A stretch of DNA of 64,000 bases from Rhodobacteraceae bacterium HIMB11 (GTDB taxonomy: Bacteria > Pseudomonadota > Alphaproteobacteria > Rhodobacterales > Rhodobacteraceae), in the NCBI GenBank assembly GCA_000472185.1, contig AVDB01000004.1, positions 276,700-340,699 on the forward strand. The letters run 5' to 3'. The position numbers and the translations under genes are program-made. Below are positions 1 to 10,152 of this stretch, in pieces (position 1 is the first letter of the stretch; each line of letters starts with the position of its first letter). The notes beneath the pieces are model-generated. The model did no database searches and had not been told where the DNA came from. It saw only the letters and a list, made by a program, of their open reading frames with translations.

Positions 1-179
1 CATGTTACTCCCTGTCTGACGCATATAGGCCACTGCCGAGGTTTATCCCCGGCACATGGCAATTTGTGAGTTACCGTGACATTCGGCACTATATTGCCGG
101 GATCGTCAATGGCATCGTCGGGAAAATGTGGTCACAAATGCGACAGTGCACATGTCAAATTGCGACATTTGGGTGGCTG
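1..179 (-). promoter_or_regulatory. Leader region of a leftward gene starting at the window edge
   Basis: Read on the minus strand, this spacer downstream of miaA ends with a purine-rich AGGGAG five bases before an ATG at positions 3-1. A gene therefore begins here and runs off the left edge; only its start codon is inside, so it cannot be identified. No ORF inside the spacer looks like a real gene. TGCGACA occurs twice (near 140 and 161), too weak a pattern to call an operator. Confidence 0.5.
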
Positions 180-1112
180 TCACAGACCAAATTGCTTTTT
201 TCTTGTCTGTTTTGCCGCAGCCGCTGGGCGAAAGTGCAGCCAATCCTTCATCTTGGATCGAAACCATGTGCGTTGGCGTTTCGCAAATTGTCGTGTGGCA
301 ATTGTTGCGGCCTCGCGTGCTTCGTCCAATGTCATTTGCCCTTGAAGGTGCGCGATAAGTTCAGGCGCACCAATCGCACGATTTGAAAGCAGAGTTGGAT
401 CCCAGTTTTCCAAATTCTGTTGGGCTTCTTCCATTGCGCCTGTGTCCAACATGATCTCAAAACGCTGCGCAATCCGTGCATTGAGCCAATCTTTTTCTAC
501 ATCAAAAAGAATCGGCACACTGTTTGGCAGGGATAACAGGGGCGCAGGTGTTTCATCTTGCCAGGTGCGGATTCCTTTCCCTGTCGCGCGCTGCACCTCC
601 CATGCGCGCTGCACACGCATGGGGTTCATCAAATCGATTGAGCTTTGTGTGCGTTCGTCGATTTCGGGAATCAATGCCTCAAACCCCCGATCCGCGACAA
701 TCGCATCCGCTTCAACGCGAATATTGGGTGGGGTTGCGGGAATTTCGGCCAATCCTTGGGTTAGGGCGTTAAAATATAACCCTGTGCCCCCAACAATGAT
801 GGGCCGTTCTGGGGTATTCAAAAACGGCTCGACTTCTCGCAGCCATGCGCCAACCGAATAATCCGCATCATAGGGCCGGTGTCCATAAAGCACATGTTTC
901 GCGCGGGCTTCATCCGCTTCGTCGGGACGCGCCGATAAAACGCGCCAATTTTCAAAAACCTGCAATGCATCTGCATTGATAATTGTGCCACCAAATCGGT
1001 CCGCGCATTCCAAGGCCAGCGCTGATTTCCCAGAGGCCGTGGGGCCCGCAATCAGTATGGGGGTGTGGCTTGGCGCATTTTCAATTGCAGCCCATGAAAC
1101 TTCACCTCTCAT
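180..1112 (-). CDS. miaA: tRNA dimethylallyltransferase MiaA
   Basis: The product transfers the dimethylallyl group of DMAPP to N6 of A37 in tRNAs that read codons starting with U, in the cytoplasm. The 310-residue protein has an N-terminal P-loop GPTASGKS at residues 23-30. It also has the INADALQVF stretch, where families usually show DSxQVY, and a VGGTGLY motif near residue 107, all diagnostic of the IPP transferase family. Length is normal. The ATG at 1112 is preceded by GCAGGG at a plausible distance. It is divergent from pyrH across 129 bp, so the two presumably have separate promoters in that gap. Confidence 0.96.
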   Translation of the reverse strand: MRGEVSWAAIENAPSHTPILIAGPTASGKSALALECADRFGGTIINADALQVFENWRVLSARPDEADEARAKHVLYGHRPYDADYSVGAWLREVEPFLNTPERPIIVGGTGLYFNALTQGLAEIPATPPNIRVEADAIVADRGFEALIPEIDERTQSSIDLMNPMRVQRAWEVQRATGKGIRTWQDETPAPLLSLPNSVPILFDVEKDWLNARIAQRFEIMLDTGAMEEAQQNLENWDPTLLSNRAIGAPELIAHLQGQMTLDEAREAATIATRQFAKRQRTWFRSKMKDWLHFRPAAAAKQTRKKQFGL

Positions 1113-1241
1113 GTTTGCTTACCCTGCGTGAGGTGGCGAAAATTTAGTAAGTTTTTGTGTATTTGCAATTGTTGCATTGAAACTGCTGCGCTTTTCGGAC
1201 ATTTTGTGCGCAATTTTATCGGCAAACCGCAGGAGTGCAAT

Positions 1242-1973
1242 ATGTCAGACCAGCCCGCCCCAAAAGCAGCCTTCAAACGTGTAATGCTAAAAATTTCGGG
1301 TGAGGCTTTGATGGGGGATCAGGGGTTCGGTTTGCACCCCCCAACCGTAGAGCGCATCGCCAGAGAGGTGAAAAGCGTTCACGACATGGGCGTGGAAATC
1401 TGCATGGTGATCGGTGGAGGTAACATTTTCCGCGGTCTTTCAGGCAGCGCCCAAGGGATGGAACGTACGACAGCCGATTATATGGGAATGTTGGCCACTG
1501 TGATGAACGCGCTGGGCATGCAAGGCGCGCTTGAGGGTCTGGGTGTATTTACCCGTGTGATCAGTGCGATCCCGATGGATCAGGTGTGTGAACCCTACAT
1601 CCGTCGCCGCGCTGTGCGACATTTGGAAAAGAACCGCGTCTGTATTTTTGCGGCGGGCACGGGGAACCCGTATTTTACAACCGATACCGCGTCTGCCCTG
1701 CGCGCCAGTGAAATGGCCTGCGAAGCGGTGTTTATGGGCAAACAAGTGGATGGCATTTATGACAGTGATCCGAAAACGAACCCCGATGCGGTGCGCTTTG
1801 ATCACATCACCTATAACGATGTTTTGCAGAAAAACCTAAAGGTGATGGACGCAAGCGCAATCGCGCTTATGCGGGACAACAAAATGCCATTGATCGTCTT
1901 TTCATTGGATGAGCCTGGGGGCTTTCGGGGAATTTTGGCGGGTGAAGGAACCTATACAAGAGTGACCGATTAA
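1242..1973 (+). CDS. pyrH: Uridylate kinase
   Basis: It phosphorylates UMP to UDP in pyrimidine nucleotide synthesis; the bacterial enzyme is a hexamer of the amino-acid-kinase fold and unrelated to eukaryotic UMP/CMP kinases. The 243-residue protein shows the family's [10 protein letters not shown] start, the [10 protein letters not shown] glycine loop, and the TGNPYFTTD segment near the C-terminus. The frame is open further upstream. The ATG at 1242 is preferred because AGGAG lies six bases before it and it gives the usual family N-terminus. frr follows after about 50 bp, the common pyrH-frr arrangement. Confidence 0.97.
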   Translation: MSDQPAPKAAFKRVMLKISGEALMGDQGFGLHPPTVERIAREVKSVHDMGVEICMVIGGGNIFRGLSGSAQGMERTTADYMGMLATVMNALGMQGALEGLGVFTRVISAIPMDQVCEPYIRRRAVRHLEKNRVCIFAAGTGNPYFTTDTASALRASEMACEAVFMGKQVDGIYDSDPKTNPDAVRFDHITYNDVLQKNLKVMDASAIALMRDNKMPLIVFSLDEPGGFRGILAGEGTYTRVTD

Positions 1974-2023
1974 GGATATAGTCGGTTAGAGAAGAGCAAC
2001 ACATAACTAAAAGGGCAACCTAA

Positions 2024-2587
2024 ATGTCTGATGAGTTTTTTCTAGATACGGATGATCTTCAGCGTCGCATGGATGGCGCGATGGGCGCATTAAAGACCGA
2101 ATTCGCATCCCTGCGCACAGGACGTGCATCTGCGTCAATGTTGGAGCCAATCACGGTTGAGGCCTATGGCCAGCGCACACCCATCAATCAGGTCGGTACC
2201 GTTAACGTGCCTGAACCGCGGATGGTGACCGTAAATGTGTGGGACAAATCAATGGTCAATGCCGTTGAAAAGGCGATCCGTGAAAGTGGGTTGGGCATCA
2301 ACCCACAACTAAATGGCACAATCATCATGTTGCCGATCCCTGAATTGAACGAAGAACGTCGTCGTGAATTGACCCGTGTTGCGGCGCAATACGCCGAAAG
2401 CGCCCGCGTTTCGATCCGCAACATTCGCCGCGATGGTATGGATCAGGTGAAGAAGGCCAAAGCGGACGGAATTTCTGAGGATGATCAAAAATTCTGGGAA
2501 AGCGAAGTCCAAGATCTGACAGATAAATCAATCAAAGCTGTCGACGCTTCATTGGAAGCGAAACAAGCTGAAATCATGCAAGTGTGA
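2024..2587 (+). CDS. frr: Ribosome recycling factor
   Basis: With EF-G it splits the post-termination ribosome so that subunits can be reused. The 187-residue protein has the normal family length and conserved blocks: [14 protein letters not shown] near residue 30, where the Arg-rich helix begins, and the C-terminal region [21 protein letters not shown] split across two helices. It sits between pyrH and uppS. uppS starts 3 bp after its stop codon, suggesting one transcript. Confidence 0.97.
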   Translation: MSDEFFLDTDDLQRRMDGAMGALKTEFASLRTGRASASMLEPITVEAYGQRTPINQVGTVNVPEPRMVTVNVWDKSMVNAVEKAIRESGLGINPQLNGTIIMLPIPELNEERRRELTRVAAQYAESARVSIRNIRRDGMDQVKKAKADGISEDDQKFWESEVQDLTDKSIKAVDASLEAKQAEIMQV

Positions 2588-2590
2588 CGG

Positions 2591-3316
2591 ATGGCCAAAG
2601 ACACGGATAACGACCCACCACCGCGTCACGTTGCCATCATCATGGATGGCAACGGGCGCTGGGCCAAAGCGCGGGGCAGGCCACGATTGTTTGGCCACCA
2701 CGCGGGGGCGCGAAGGGTGCGAGAGATTGTGGAAAGTTGCCCAGATTTAGGGGTGAAATATCTAACCATCTTTGCATTTTCGACGGAAAACTGGAAACGC
2801 ACCCAAGTTGAAGTTGCTGGTTTGATGGCATTGTTTAAAAAATATTTATTAACGGAAATTAGAGACCTTTGCGACAACGGCGTGCGCGTTCGCTTTATCG
2901 GTGACAGAATACGGCTTGAACCCGCGCTTGTATCCCTCATGAATGAATTGGAAGAGATCACAAAAGACAATTCAACAGTGAACCTGACGGTTGCGTTGAA
3001 TTATGGTGGTCGTGACGAAGTGTTGCGTGCAACCAAACGCCTGGCACAGGATGTTGTAGATGGGAAATTATCCCCTGATGCGATAAATGAAGAAACGCTG
3101 CCTAAGTATCTGGATACACAGTTTTTACCAGATCCAGATTTGGTCATTCGCACATCGGGTGAGGCGCGAATTTCTGGATTTTTGCTTTGGCAATCTGCCT
3201 ACGCAGAATACGAATTTATTGATACTCTTTGGCCTGATTTTACCCCAGACATCTTTGAACATGTTTTGCGCAATTATGGCAAACGTGAACGACGTTTCGG
3301 GGCGGTTATTGCATGA
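2591..3316 (+). CDS. uppS: Undecaprenyl diphosphate synthase (cis-prenyltransferase)
   Basis: It condenses farnesyl diphosphate with eight IPP units to make the C55 lipid carrier used for peptidoglycan, O-antigen and other envelope polymers. The 241-residue protein carries the IIMDGNGRWA signature, with the Mg-binding catalytic Asp at residue 19. It also has the FAFSTENW block near 60 and the RTSGE...LLWQ...YAE...WPDF C-terminal signature. In the last motif it reads ARISGF where QRLSNF is usual. The gene overlaps cdsA by four bases (ATGA), indicating translational coupling. Confidence 0.96.
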   Translation: MAKDTDNDPPPRHVAIIMDGNGRWAKARGRPRLFGHHAGARRVREIVESCPDLGVKYLTIFAFSTENWKRTQVEVAGLMALFKKYLLTEIRDLCDNGVRVRFIGDRIRLEPALVSLMNELEEITKDNSTVNLTVALNYGGRDEVLRATKRLAQDVVDGKLSPDAINEETLPKYLDTQFLPDPDLVIRTSGEARISGFLLWQSAYAEYEFIDTLWPDFTPDIFEHVLRNYGKRERRFGAVIA

Positions 3317-4104
3317 GTGACACGTCAAAGTTCGCGGATTTAAAAACCCGTTTTATGTCTGCAATTGTGATGGTGGCCGTTGGTGCCATAGCGCTTTGGT
3401 TTGGCGGGTGGATATTTACGCTGTTGATTGTTGCGGCGGTGTTCGCAATGCATTGGGAAATGGGCCGCATGTTAACGCCTTTGTCCATGCAGGCGCACTG
3501 GTTTTCTGCAGTGACATCAGCGATTGCATTGATCTGGGTCCTGACCAGCGACAGCGTGACAGAACAGATCGTGGTGATCATCATAGCAACTCTGCTGCAG
3601 CGGGTCTATTTTCATACGGTGGATACATTGGGAACGCTGGTATCCTTGGGCATAATGATAGGCGCGCTTCTTTTGATCCATATGCGCACGGAAATCGGCA
3701 TGACCGGAACACTATGGATCATCGGGCTGGTCGTGATCACGGATATTGCAGGATATTTTGTTGGGCGTATCGTAGGTGGTCCCAAGTTTTGGCCTGCGTT
3801 TAGTCCGAAAAAGACATGGTCTGGGATCGTGGGTGGTTGGATTGGCGCCGCTCTGTTCACCTATGTGATGGTACAGGGCGGGCATCTTTCCCTGCAGGTG
3901 GAAACGGCCATGTTCATTGCGCTGTGTCTCTCCTTTGCCTCTCAACTGGGGGATATCACCGAAAGTGCGCTTAAGCGGGCCTCTGGTGTCAAAGATAGCT
4001 CATACCTGATCCCTGGACATGGCGGGGTGATGGATCGCTTTGACGGGTTAATCGGGGCAAGCCTCGTCTATGCTGCCATATTGGGATTGATGACATGGCT
4101 TTGA
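3313..4104 (+). CDS. cdsA: Phosphatidate cytidylyltransferase
   Basis: It makes CDP-diacylglycerol from phosphatidic acid and CTP, the branch-point precursor of all phospholipids, in the inner membrane. The 263-residue protein is almost entirely hydrophobic, with about eight membrane segments. It ends with the CDS signature region: SQLGDITESALKRASGVKDSS, split around residues 213-233, followed by PGHGGVMDRFDG. It overlaps uppS by four bases upstream and dxr by ten bases downstream, so it lies in the middle of a tightly packed operon. Confidence 0.95.
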   Translation: MSDTSKFADLKTRFMSAIVMVAVGAIALWFGGWIFTLLIVAAVFAMHWEMGRMLTPLSMQAHWFSAVTSAIALIWVLTSDSVTEQIVVIIIATLLQRVYFHTVDTLGTLVSLGIMIGALLLIHMRTEIGMTGTLWIIGLVVITDIAGYFVGRIVGGPKFWPAFSPKKTWSGIVGGWIGAALFTYVMVQGGHLSLQVETAMFIALCLSFASQLGDITESALKRASGVKDSSYLIPGHGGVMDRFDGLIGASLVYAAILGLMTWL

Positions 4105-5270
4105 AACGTGTTTCCATCTTTGGGGCCACGGGATCCATTGGCCAAAACACCCTTGATCTGATCGGGCGCGATCCAGAGCGATTTCAGGTTGATACCCTAA
4201 CAGGGGGCCATCAGGTCGACCACTTGGCGGAAGACGCCAAAAAATACGGTGCCCGTATGGTGGTCACGGCTTATGATGATCACTATCAGGCGCTAAAATC
4301 CGCACTGTCAGATACGGACATTCAGGTTGGGGCAGGCGCGTCGGCCATGAAAGAGGCCGCATCGCGTCCTGTTGACATGGTAATGTCGGCGATTGTGGGG
4401 GCCGCGGGATTGGAACCCGGATTAACCGCCATGAATGCTGGCGCGGACCTGTTGTTGGCAAATAAGGAAAGCATGGTCGCAGCTGGCGCCTTGACCCGTA
4501 CAACTGCGCAAAAAAATAACGTGGCCTTGTTGCCTGTGGACAGCGAACATTCAGGTGTCTTTCAGGCCCTGCAAGGCGAGCGGCGCGATACCATTGAACG
4601 TGTGATCCTGACCGCCTCGGGCGGGGCATTTCGGGATTATACGTTAGAGGAAATGCAATCTGTCACACCTGAACAGGCCTGTGATCACCCCACCTGGGCG
4701 ATGGGGCAGCGGATCACAGTTGATAGCGCATCCATGTTTAATAAGGCATTGGAAGTTATTGAAGCAAAAGAGTTGTTTGATTTAGCGCCAGAACAGATAG
4801 AAGTTTTAGTGCATCGTCAATCGCTGGTTCATGCCTTGGTCGAATTTCAGGATGCAGGCATTATCGCGCATGTGGGTCCACATGATATGCGACATGCAAT
4901 TGGCTATGCGCTTTATGGTGGAAATCGCGCGAACCTTCCGCTTGAGCGGTTGGATTTCACAAAAATTGCGCGCCTTGATTTTGCGGCCCCTGATTTGAAA
5001 AAATACCCCTCGGTTGATTTGGCGTATCAGGTGATGCGGGCGGGCGGTTTGATGGGCGCGGCCTTTAACGCGGCCAAGGAAAAGGCGCTAGATGCGTTTT
5101 TGGCGCGACAGATTGGATTTTTGCAAATGTCAGAGGTTGTCAAATCGGTGATCGACACTTTATCTGTTACAGACCATGGGTTTGAGGATGCATTAAACCT
5201 AGAACATATTTTGGGAATGGATGCCTTGGGCCGCGATATGGCCGAGCGTGTCTGTGCAACGCAAAAATAA
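4095..5270 (+). CDS. dxr: 1-deoxy-D-xylulose 5-phosphate reductoisomerase
   Basis: It catalyses the NADPH-dependent conversion of DXP to MEP, the first committed step of the MEP isoprenoid pathway. The 391-residue protein begins with the Rossmann motif FGATGSIGQNTLDLI. It has the LANKESMVAAG block near residue 120, the VDSEHSG catalytic loop with its acidic metal ligands near 150, and the MGQRITVDSASMFNKALE segment near 200. Its product eventually feeds ispD and ispF, both in this window (27490-28622). Ten-base overlap with cdsA. Confidence 0.97.
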   Translation: MALKRVSIFGATGSIGQNTLDLIGRDPERFQVDTLTGGHQVDHLAEDAKKYGARMVVTAYDDHYQALKSALSDTDIQVGAGASAMKEAASRPVDMVMSAIVGAAGLEPGLTAMNAGADLLLANKESMVAAGALTRTTAQKNNVALLPVDSEHSGVFQALQGERRDTIERVILTASGGAFRDYTLEEMQSVTPEQACDHPTWAMGQRITVDSASMFNKALEVIEAKELFDLAPEQIEVLVHRQSLVHALVEFQDAGIIAHVGPHDMRHAIGYALYGGNRANLPLERLDFTKIARLDFAAPDLKKYPSVDLAYQVMRAGGLMGAAFNAAKEKALDAFLARQIGFLQMSEVVKSVIDTLSVTDHGFEDALNLEHILGMDALGRDMAERVCATQK

Positions 5271-5285
5271 ATAGGACGGTTTGGT

Positions 5286-6626
5286 TTGAGCACATTGTTA
5301 CCAGCCTTCGGTGGCGTCGGTTTTACGTTGATTGCATTTGTCATGTGTCTGTCGATCATCGTTTTCATTCATGAATACGGACATTATATCGTCGGCCGCT
5401 GGTGCGGAATTCATGCCGAAGTGTTTTCAATTGGCTTTGGTCCCGTTTTGTTTGCGCGCGTTGATCGCCGTGGCACTGTTTGGCAGGTGGCGGCCATTCC
5501 GCTGGGCGGTTACGTCCGATTTAAGGGGGACAAGGGTGCTGCAAGTGATGCAGACACCAGCGCACTTGATGATATGGACGCGGCTGAGCGGCGTTCAACC
5601 ATGCATGGCGCTCCCCTTTGGGCGCGGGCCTCGACCGTGGCGGCGGGGCCTATTTTTAACTTTATCCTATCGCTGATCTTGTTTTTCGGGCTGTCGATCA
5701 GTCAGGGCGTCACGAAAAATCCGCTGACAGTGGGGCAGGTCTATGATGTTCCCCAAGTGTCCGAGGTGCAGGTGGGCGACATCCTGAAACGTGTGGGATC
5801 AATTGATGTTCCTGCGGATGGCGAATTTTCTGATTTTTTCTCAGCAATTCGGGAAAACCCAGACGGACCCATTATTGACTATGTGGTCGAACGCAATGGA
5901 CTTGATGTTGTGGTGCAGGGCCCCGCAATGGATTTGGCGCGTATCAGCAGCCTGATCCCACGCTCTACCGCGATAGAGGCAGGTTTGAAAGTGGGCGATG
6001 TCATCACCCATGTAAACGGCGATCCGATCAATTATTTTTCCGATCTAAAGGCTGCGGTCGAGGGGTCCAATGGCGCACCGCTTTCACTGATGGTCTATCG
6101 TGCGGGGGAAACGCTCGATTTCGATCTGCAACCTAAAAAGGTGGAAGAGCAAAACGACCAAGGCGGATATGATGTGTTTTGGCGTATCGGAATTATCAGC
6201 ACGCTTTACGCATTTGAACCCGAAAGCGAAGCAATTGGTGTAAGTGAGGCGGCACAAAATGCCGCACGTACAACCTATTCAGTGATGAAAGCATCAATCA
6301 CAGGCTTGGTTGATGTTGTGTCAGGTGCGATCAGTTCGTGTAACCTATCGGGTCCGATCGGGATAGCTGAAACATCGGGTCAAATGGCGCGTCAGGGTGG
6401 GGATAGCCTGATCTGGTTTATCGCTGTGTTGTCAACGGCTGTCGGTTTGATCAACCTGTTCCCCATCCCTGTTTTGGACGGCGGCCATTTGGTTTTCCAC
6501 AGTTACGAGGCGGTCACAGGACGCCCGCCGAATTTGCGCGTGATGAATGCAATGATGATGGCGGGTTTGGCCATTGTTCTCAGCTTTATGATGTTCGCTC
6601 TCTTTAACGATGTGTTTTGTCCCTAA
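5286..6626 (+). CDS. rseP: Intramembrane zinc metalloprotease RseP (site-2 protease)
   Basis: The family cleaves anti-sigma factors and remnant signal peptides within the inner membrane. The 446-residue protein has the metal site HEYGH at residues 29-33 inside the first membrane helix. Two PDZ-like periplasmic regions follow, roughly 130-210 and 215-290. The C-terminal motif NLFPIPVLDGGH carries the third ligand Asp. The start is a TTG at 5286 behind an AGGACGG-like ribosome site, with no ATG in a suitable place. It sits between dxr and bamA, the usual order. Confidence 0.95.
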   Translation: MSTLLPAFGGVGFTLIAFVMCLSIIVFIHEYGHYIVGRWCGIHAEVFSIGFGPVLFARVDRRGTVWQVAAIPLGGYVRFKGDKGAASDADTSALDDMDAAERRSTMHGAPLWARASTVAAGPIFNFILSLILFFGLSISQGVTKNPLTVGQVYDVPQVSEVQVGDILKRVGSIDVPADGEFSDFFSAIRENPDGPIIDYVVERNGLDVVVQGPAMDLARISSLIPRSTAIEAGLKVGDVITHVNGDPINYFSDLKAAVEGSNGAPLSLMVYRAGETLDFDLQPKKVEEQNDQGGYDVFWRIGIISTLYAFEPESEAIGVSEAAQNAARTTYSVMKASITGLVDVVSGAISSCNLSGPIGIAETSGQMARQGGDSLIWFIAVLSTAVGLINLFPIPVLDGGHLVFHSYEAVTGRPPNLRVMNAMMMAGLAIVLSFMMFALFNDVFCP

Positions 6627-6734
6627 TCACTGGCAATCCTTCGCGTATTTATGGCGAAATACGTGAATGGGTTTTTGACAACATCCGCGTTACGCGCTAA
6701 CCAGATTAGGCTGCTTTTTAAGGGAGATTGAACC

Positions 6735-9047
6735 ATGGGTTCCATCCGTCGTTTATTGATTTTGTCCACTCTTTCACTGTGCCTGTTTGTTATGTCAGGT
6801 GTGCAGGGGGCAATGGCGCAGGGTTTTAGTTTTTCTCGTATTGATGTGGAAGGAAATAAACGGATCGAGACATCGACAATCATCACCTATTCTGGGCTCG
6901 CAACTGATCAGGTGTTCGGCGCCGATGATTTGAACCGTGCCTATCAAAACATTTTGGCCAGCGGCCTTTTTGAAAGTGTAGAGGTTGTTCCAAACGGCAA
7001 TCGTTTGATTATCAATGTAAATGAATTCCCAACGGTGAACAAAATTGCATTCGAAGGGAACCGTCGTGTCAACGACAACACCCTAAAATCCATCATTGGA
7101 TTGCAGCCCCGCCGCGTATTTAATCCTGATAAAGCTGACGCAGATCGTGCGGCAATTGTACAGGTTTATGCTGATCAGGGCCGTCTGGCCGCCCGTGTTA
7201 CGCCCAAAATCATTCGTCGCAGCGACAATCGTGTTGATGTTATTTTCGAAATTTTCGAAGGGGGCCTGACAGAGATTGAACGTATTGGCATCGTAGGTAA
7301 CAAAGTATTCTCGGATCGTCGGCTGCGTCGTGTGTTGGATACCAAACAAGCTGGTTTTTTGCGCCTATTCGTGCGCCGTGACACGTTTTTGGCCGACCGC
7401 ATCGATTTCGACGAACGTCTGTTGACGGATTTTTACAATGCCCGCGGGTATATCGATTTCAAAGTCAATGATGTGAATGCCGAGCTGACAGAAGAAAACA
7501 ACGCCTATTTCGTGACCTTCAATGTGCGTGAGGGGCAAATTTTTCGTTTTGGTGACGTGACACTGATATCTGAACGTTCTGACATTGATGTAGAGGATTT
7601 CCAAATCGCCGTTTCTGCGGAAACAGGCGACGTCTATTCCCCAACGTTGATGGAGAAAAACCTATCCCGTCTGGAGGCGCGCGCAACACAGTTGGGTTTG
7701 GATTTCGTACGCGTCACACCCCGCGTTACGCGCAATGATGCGGACCTAACATTGGACGTTGAGTTCGTCTTGGAGCAGGGCGAACGGGTTTTTGTTGAAC
7801 GTATTGACATAACGGGTAACACAACCACGCTGGATCGCGTTATTCGTCGCCAATTTCGCATTTCAGAGGGCGATCCTTTTAACCCGCGCCTGATCCGCGA
7901 AGCGGCCGAGCGCATTCGTGCGCTCGGCTTATTTGGAAATGCCGGCGTGAACGCGCGTGAAGGAACGCAGCCCGGTCAGATAATTGTGGATGTCGAAGTT
8001 GAAGAGCAACCTACAGGGTCGTTGCAATTGGGAGCGACCTATTCGGGTGATAACGGCTTTGGTGTCGTGATCGATTATTCAGAGCGCAACTTTTTGGGCC
8101 GCGGTCAGGCGCTGTCGTTTGCGATCCGCTCGGGGGTCGACAATCAGTCATATGCATTCAACTTCACAGAGCCTGAGTTTTTGAACCCAGAGTTGCGGTT
8201 CAATTTGGGCCTATCATACGGCGAAACCGATAATCAGGGCGCCGCATATGACACAAACAGCTTGGACATAACGCCATCCCTGTCTTTCCCCATCAGCGAT
8301 TATTCGCGCTTGTCAGTGCGCGGGAATATATCTGCCACTCAAATGCTGAACGCCTCAGGTGTTGGAAGTATAATCGAAGCAGAAGCAAATCTCGAACGTG
8401 TTGATGACGCGGGTTTTGGCTTCACCTATCGGTATGATACACGCGGCGTTGGTCTAGACCCATCGTCTGGCATTGCAGTCATTTACAACCAAGATTTTGG
8501 CGGTATTGCGGGTGATAAGGGGGCCTATAGCAAATCAACGATTCGTACTATTGGCGAACGCGCCATCATGAACGAAGATGTCGTTCTGCGCGGTGTTTTT
8601 GAGGCCGGCTGGCTGCATCACTCCGAAGGATCCAGCCGTGTGACAGATCGTTTCTTCCTTCCTGCAACGGTCCTGCGTGGATTTGAATTCGCAGGCATGG
8701 GACCGCGGCAGAGGTCAATTAATGGGGTCATCAACGACCCCTTAGGTGGTAATAAGTATACGGTGGCCAAGTTTGAAGTGGACTTTCCCCTTGGTCTGCC
8801 AGAGGAATACGGTATGTCAGGCGGTGCCTTTTATCACGCAGGCAATCTTTGGGACACTGGAGCAACCGTCACAAATCAAGATGATCGTTTGGAATACGAT
8901 AATGGTTCGTGGCGCCACGTTGTAGGCGCAACCCTGTACTGGACCACACCAATCGGCCCCTTACGGTTTGATTTCACGCGTGCATTGAAAAAAGAAACGC
9001 ATGACGTTGAGCGCACATTCGATATGTCCATCGCGACACGGTTCTGA
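6735..9047 (+). CDS. bamA: Outer-membrane assembly factor BamA
   Basis: It is the central Omp85 component of the machine that folds beta-barrel proteins into the outer membrane. The 770-residue precursor has a signal peptide of about 28 residues ending near GAMAQG, then five POTRA repeats (about 30-425) and a C-terminal 16-stranded barrel. The barrel includes the VLRGFEFAGMGPR segment, which holds the conserved (V/I)RG(F/Y) motif of barrel loop 6, and ends in phenylalanine (IATRF), as outer-membrane proteins do. GGGAG precedes the ATG. The next gene starts on its last base, so the two are coupled. Confidence 0.97.
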   Translation: MGSIRRLLILSTLSLCLFVMSGVQGAMAQGFSFSRIDVEGNKRIETSTIITYSGLATDQVFGADDLNRAYQNILASGLFESVEVVPNGNRLIINVNEFPTVNKIAFEGNRRVNDNTLKSIIGLQPRRVFNPDKADADRAAIVQVYADQGRLAARVTPKIIRRSDNRVDVIFEIFEGGLTEIERIGIVGNKVFSDRRLRRVLDTKQAGFLRLFVRRDTFLADRIDFDERLLTDFYNARGYIDFKVNDVNAELTEENNAYFVTFNVREGQIFRFGDVTLISERSDIDVEDFQIAVSAETGDVYSPTLMEKNLSRLEARATQLGLDFVRVTPRVTRNDADLTLDVEFVLEQGERVFVERIDITGNTTTLDRVIRRQFRISEGDPFNPRLIREAAERIRALGLFGNAGVNAREGTQPGQIIVDVEVEEQPTGSLQLGATYSGDNGFGVVIDYSERNFLGRGQALSFAIRSGVDNQSYAFNFTEPEFLNPELRFNLGLSYGETDNQGAAYDTNSLDITPSLSFPISDYSRLSVRGNISATQMLNASGVGSIIEAEANLERVDDAGFGFTYRYDTRGVGLDPSSGIAVIYNQDFGGIAGDKGAYSKSTIRTIGERAIMNEDVVLRGVFEAGWLHHSEGSSRVTDRFFLPATVLRGFEFAGMGPRQRSINGVINDPLGGNKYTVAKFEVDFPLGLPEEYGMSGGAFYHAGNLWDTGATVTNQDDRLEYDNGSWRHVVGATLYWTTPIGPLRFDFTRALKKETHDVERTFDMSIATRF

Positions 9048-9622
9048 TGCAATCACTTCGCTCGATAGTTCTGCTGGCTTTTGCAACATTGGCTTCCGCG
9101 TTGCCCGCACAGGAAGCAGCGCAAAATCCCGTGGTGACCGTGGATTTAGAACGTCTGGTCAGTGAAACGCAAATCGGTCAGTATCTGTCGTTTCAAATGA
9201 GCGAAGAGGCGCAACGCCTACAGGCCGATTTTGACGCGATAGAGGCGGAACTGTCGGCCGAGGAAGACGACTTAATCAAGAAACGGGAAACACTGGATCT
9301 TGATGATTTTCGTGTCTTGGCCAAAGCCTTTGACGAAAAGGCCGTGCGCCTAAGACAAGAGCAACAGGCCAAAATCCAAGCTATTACCGAGGAAAGCAGT
9401 CGCAGACGTCAGGATTTGTTGCGCAGCTTTGTTCCTGTGCTGTCCCAAGTGATGCGGGATCGGGGCGCCACGGTATTGCTTGATCGGCGCAGTGTGGTTT
9501 TGGATGACCGTGCCAGTGTCGATATCACGGATGTTGCGATCATGATCATTGATCAAAACACGACCGAAACAGACGCCGCGACAGATCTGGAAACACCTGC
9601 AGAACCTAGCGTTCAGGAATAG
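9047..9622 (+). CDS. OmpH/Skp-family periplasmic chaperone
   Basis: Members bind unfolded outer-membrane proteins in the periplasm and hand them to BamA. The 191-residue protein has a signal peptide cleaved near SALPAQ, then a charged region rich in Glu, Gln and Arg from about 45 to 140, predicted to form the coiled-coil tentacles of Skp. The VVLDRRSVVL stretch follows, matching the family's C-terminal strand. It has a longer acidic, Thr-rich tail than Escherichia coli Skp. It overlaps the bamA stop codon by one base. lpxD, which often follows in other bacteria, is absent here. Confidence 0.85.
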   Translation: MQSLRSIVLLAFATLASALPAQEAAQNPVVTVDLERLVSETQIGQYLSFQMSEEAQRLQADFDAIEAELSAEEDDLIKKRETLDLDDFRVLAKAFDEKAVRLRQEQQAKIQAITEESSRRRQDLLRSFVPVLSQVMRDRGATVLLDRRSVVLDDRASVDITDVAIMIIDQNTTETDAATDLETPAEPSVQE

Positions 9623-9683
9623 GTGGCTTGCCCCATCAATCATCGCTTGCTAGTGAGTGTTAAGAACAAGTTTAGGAATAATC

Positions 9684-10151
9684 ATGAGTGAGCAGTTGCA
9701 AAGCGCAGACATCCAGTTGATCCAACGCATTCTTCCGCACAGATATCCGTTTCTGTTGGTTGATAAGGTTGTCGACATCGATGGAACCACATCAGCGCGT
9801 GGGATCAAAAACGTAACCATGAATGAACCGCATTTTCAGGGACACTTCCCTGGAACGCCCATCATGCCAGGTGTGACAATCGTCGAGGCGATGGCGCAAA
9901 CGGCAGCGGTTATGGTGGGTGTTACGCTGGAACTTGCGGATAAAAACATGCTGATTTACTTCATGGGTATTGATAAGTGTAAATTCCGCCGCAAAGTCAT
10001 TCCGGGTGATGTTTTGGAAATGAAGCTGACAACACTTCGCGGCAAGCCGGGCGGCAAAGTTTGGAAATTCTCTGGCATTGCAACGGTAGATGGCGAACTT
10101 GCTGCAGAAGCGGAGTTTTCAGCGATGATGGACCTCAGCCAAGAGAGCTAG
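9684..10151 (+). CDS. fabZ: 3-hydroxyacyl-ACP dehydratase FabZ
   Basis: It dehydrates 3-hydroxyacyl-ACP in fatty acid elongation and, in competition with LpxA, helps balance phospholipid against lipid A synthesis. The 155-residue hot-dog-fold protein has the [13 protein letters not shown] start and the catalytic histidine at residue 54 in HFQGHFPG. The helix with the catalytic acid follows, in [11 protein letters not shown]. The frame is open to 9657, but the ATG at 9684 gives the normal N-terminus. lpxA begins 1 bp after the stop codon. Confidence 0.96.
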   Translation: MSEQLQSADIQLIQRILPHRYPFLLVDKVVDIDGTTSARGIKNVTMNEPHFQGHFPGTPIMPGVTIVEAMAQTAAVMVGVTLELADKNMLIYFMGIDKCKFRRKVIPGDVLEMKLTTLRGKPGGKVWKFSGIATVDGELAAEAEFSAMMDLSQES

Positions 10152-10152
10152 A

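Noticed and set aside
1128..1241. Longer pyrH start upstream of 1242
   Set aside because: The added 38 residues are Cys- and Phe-rich with no family match, and the ribosome site lies before 1242.
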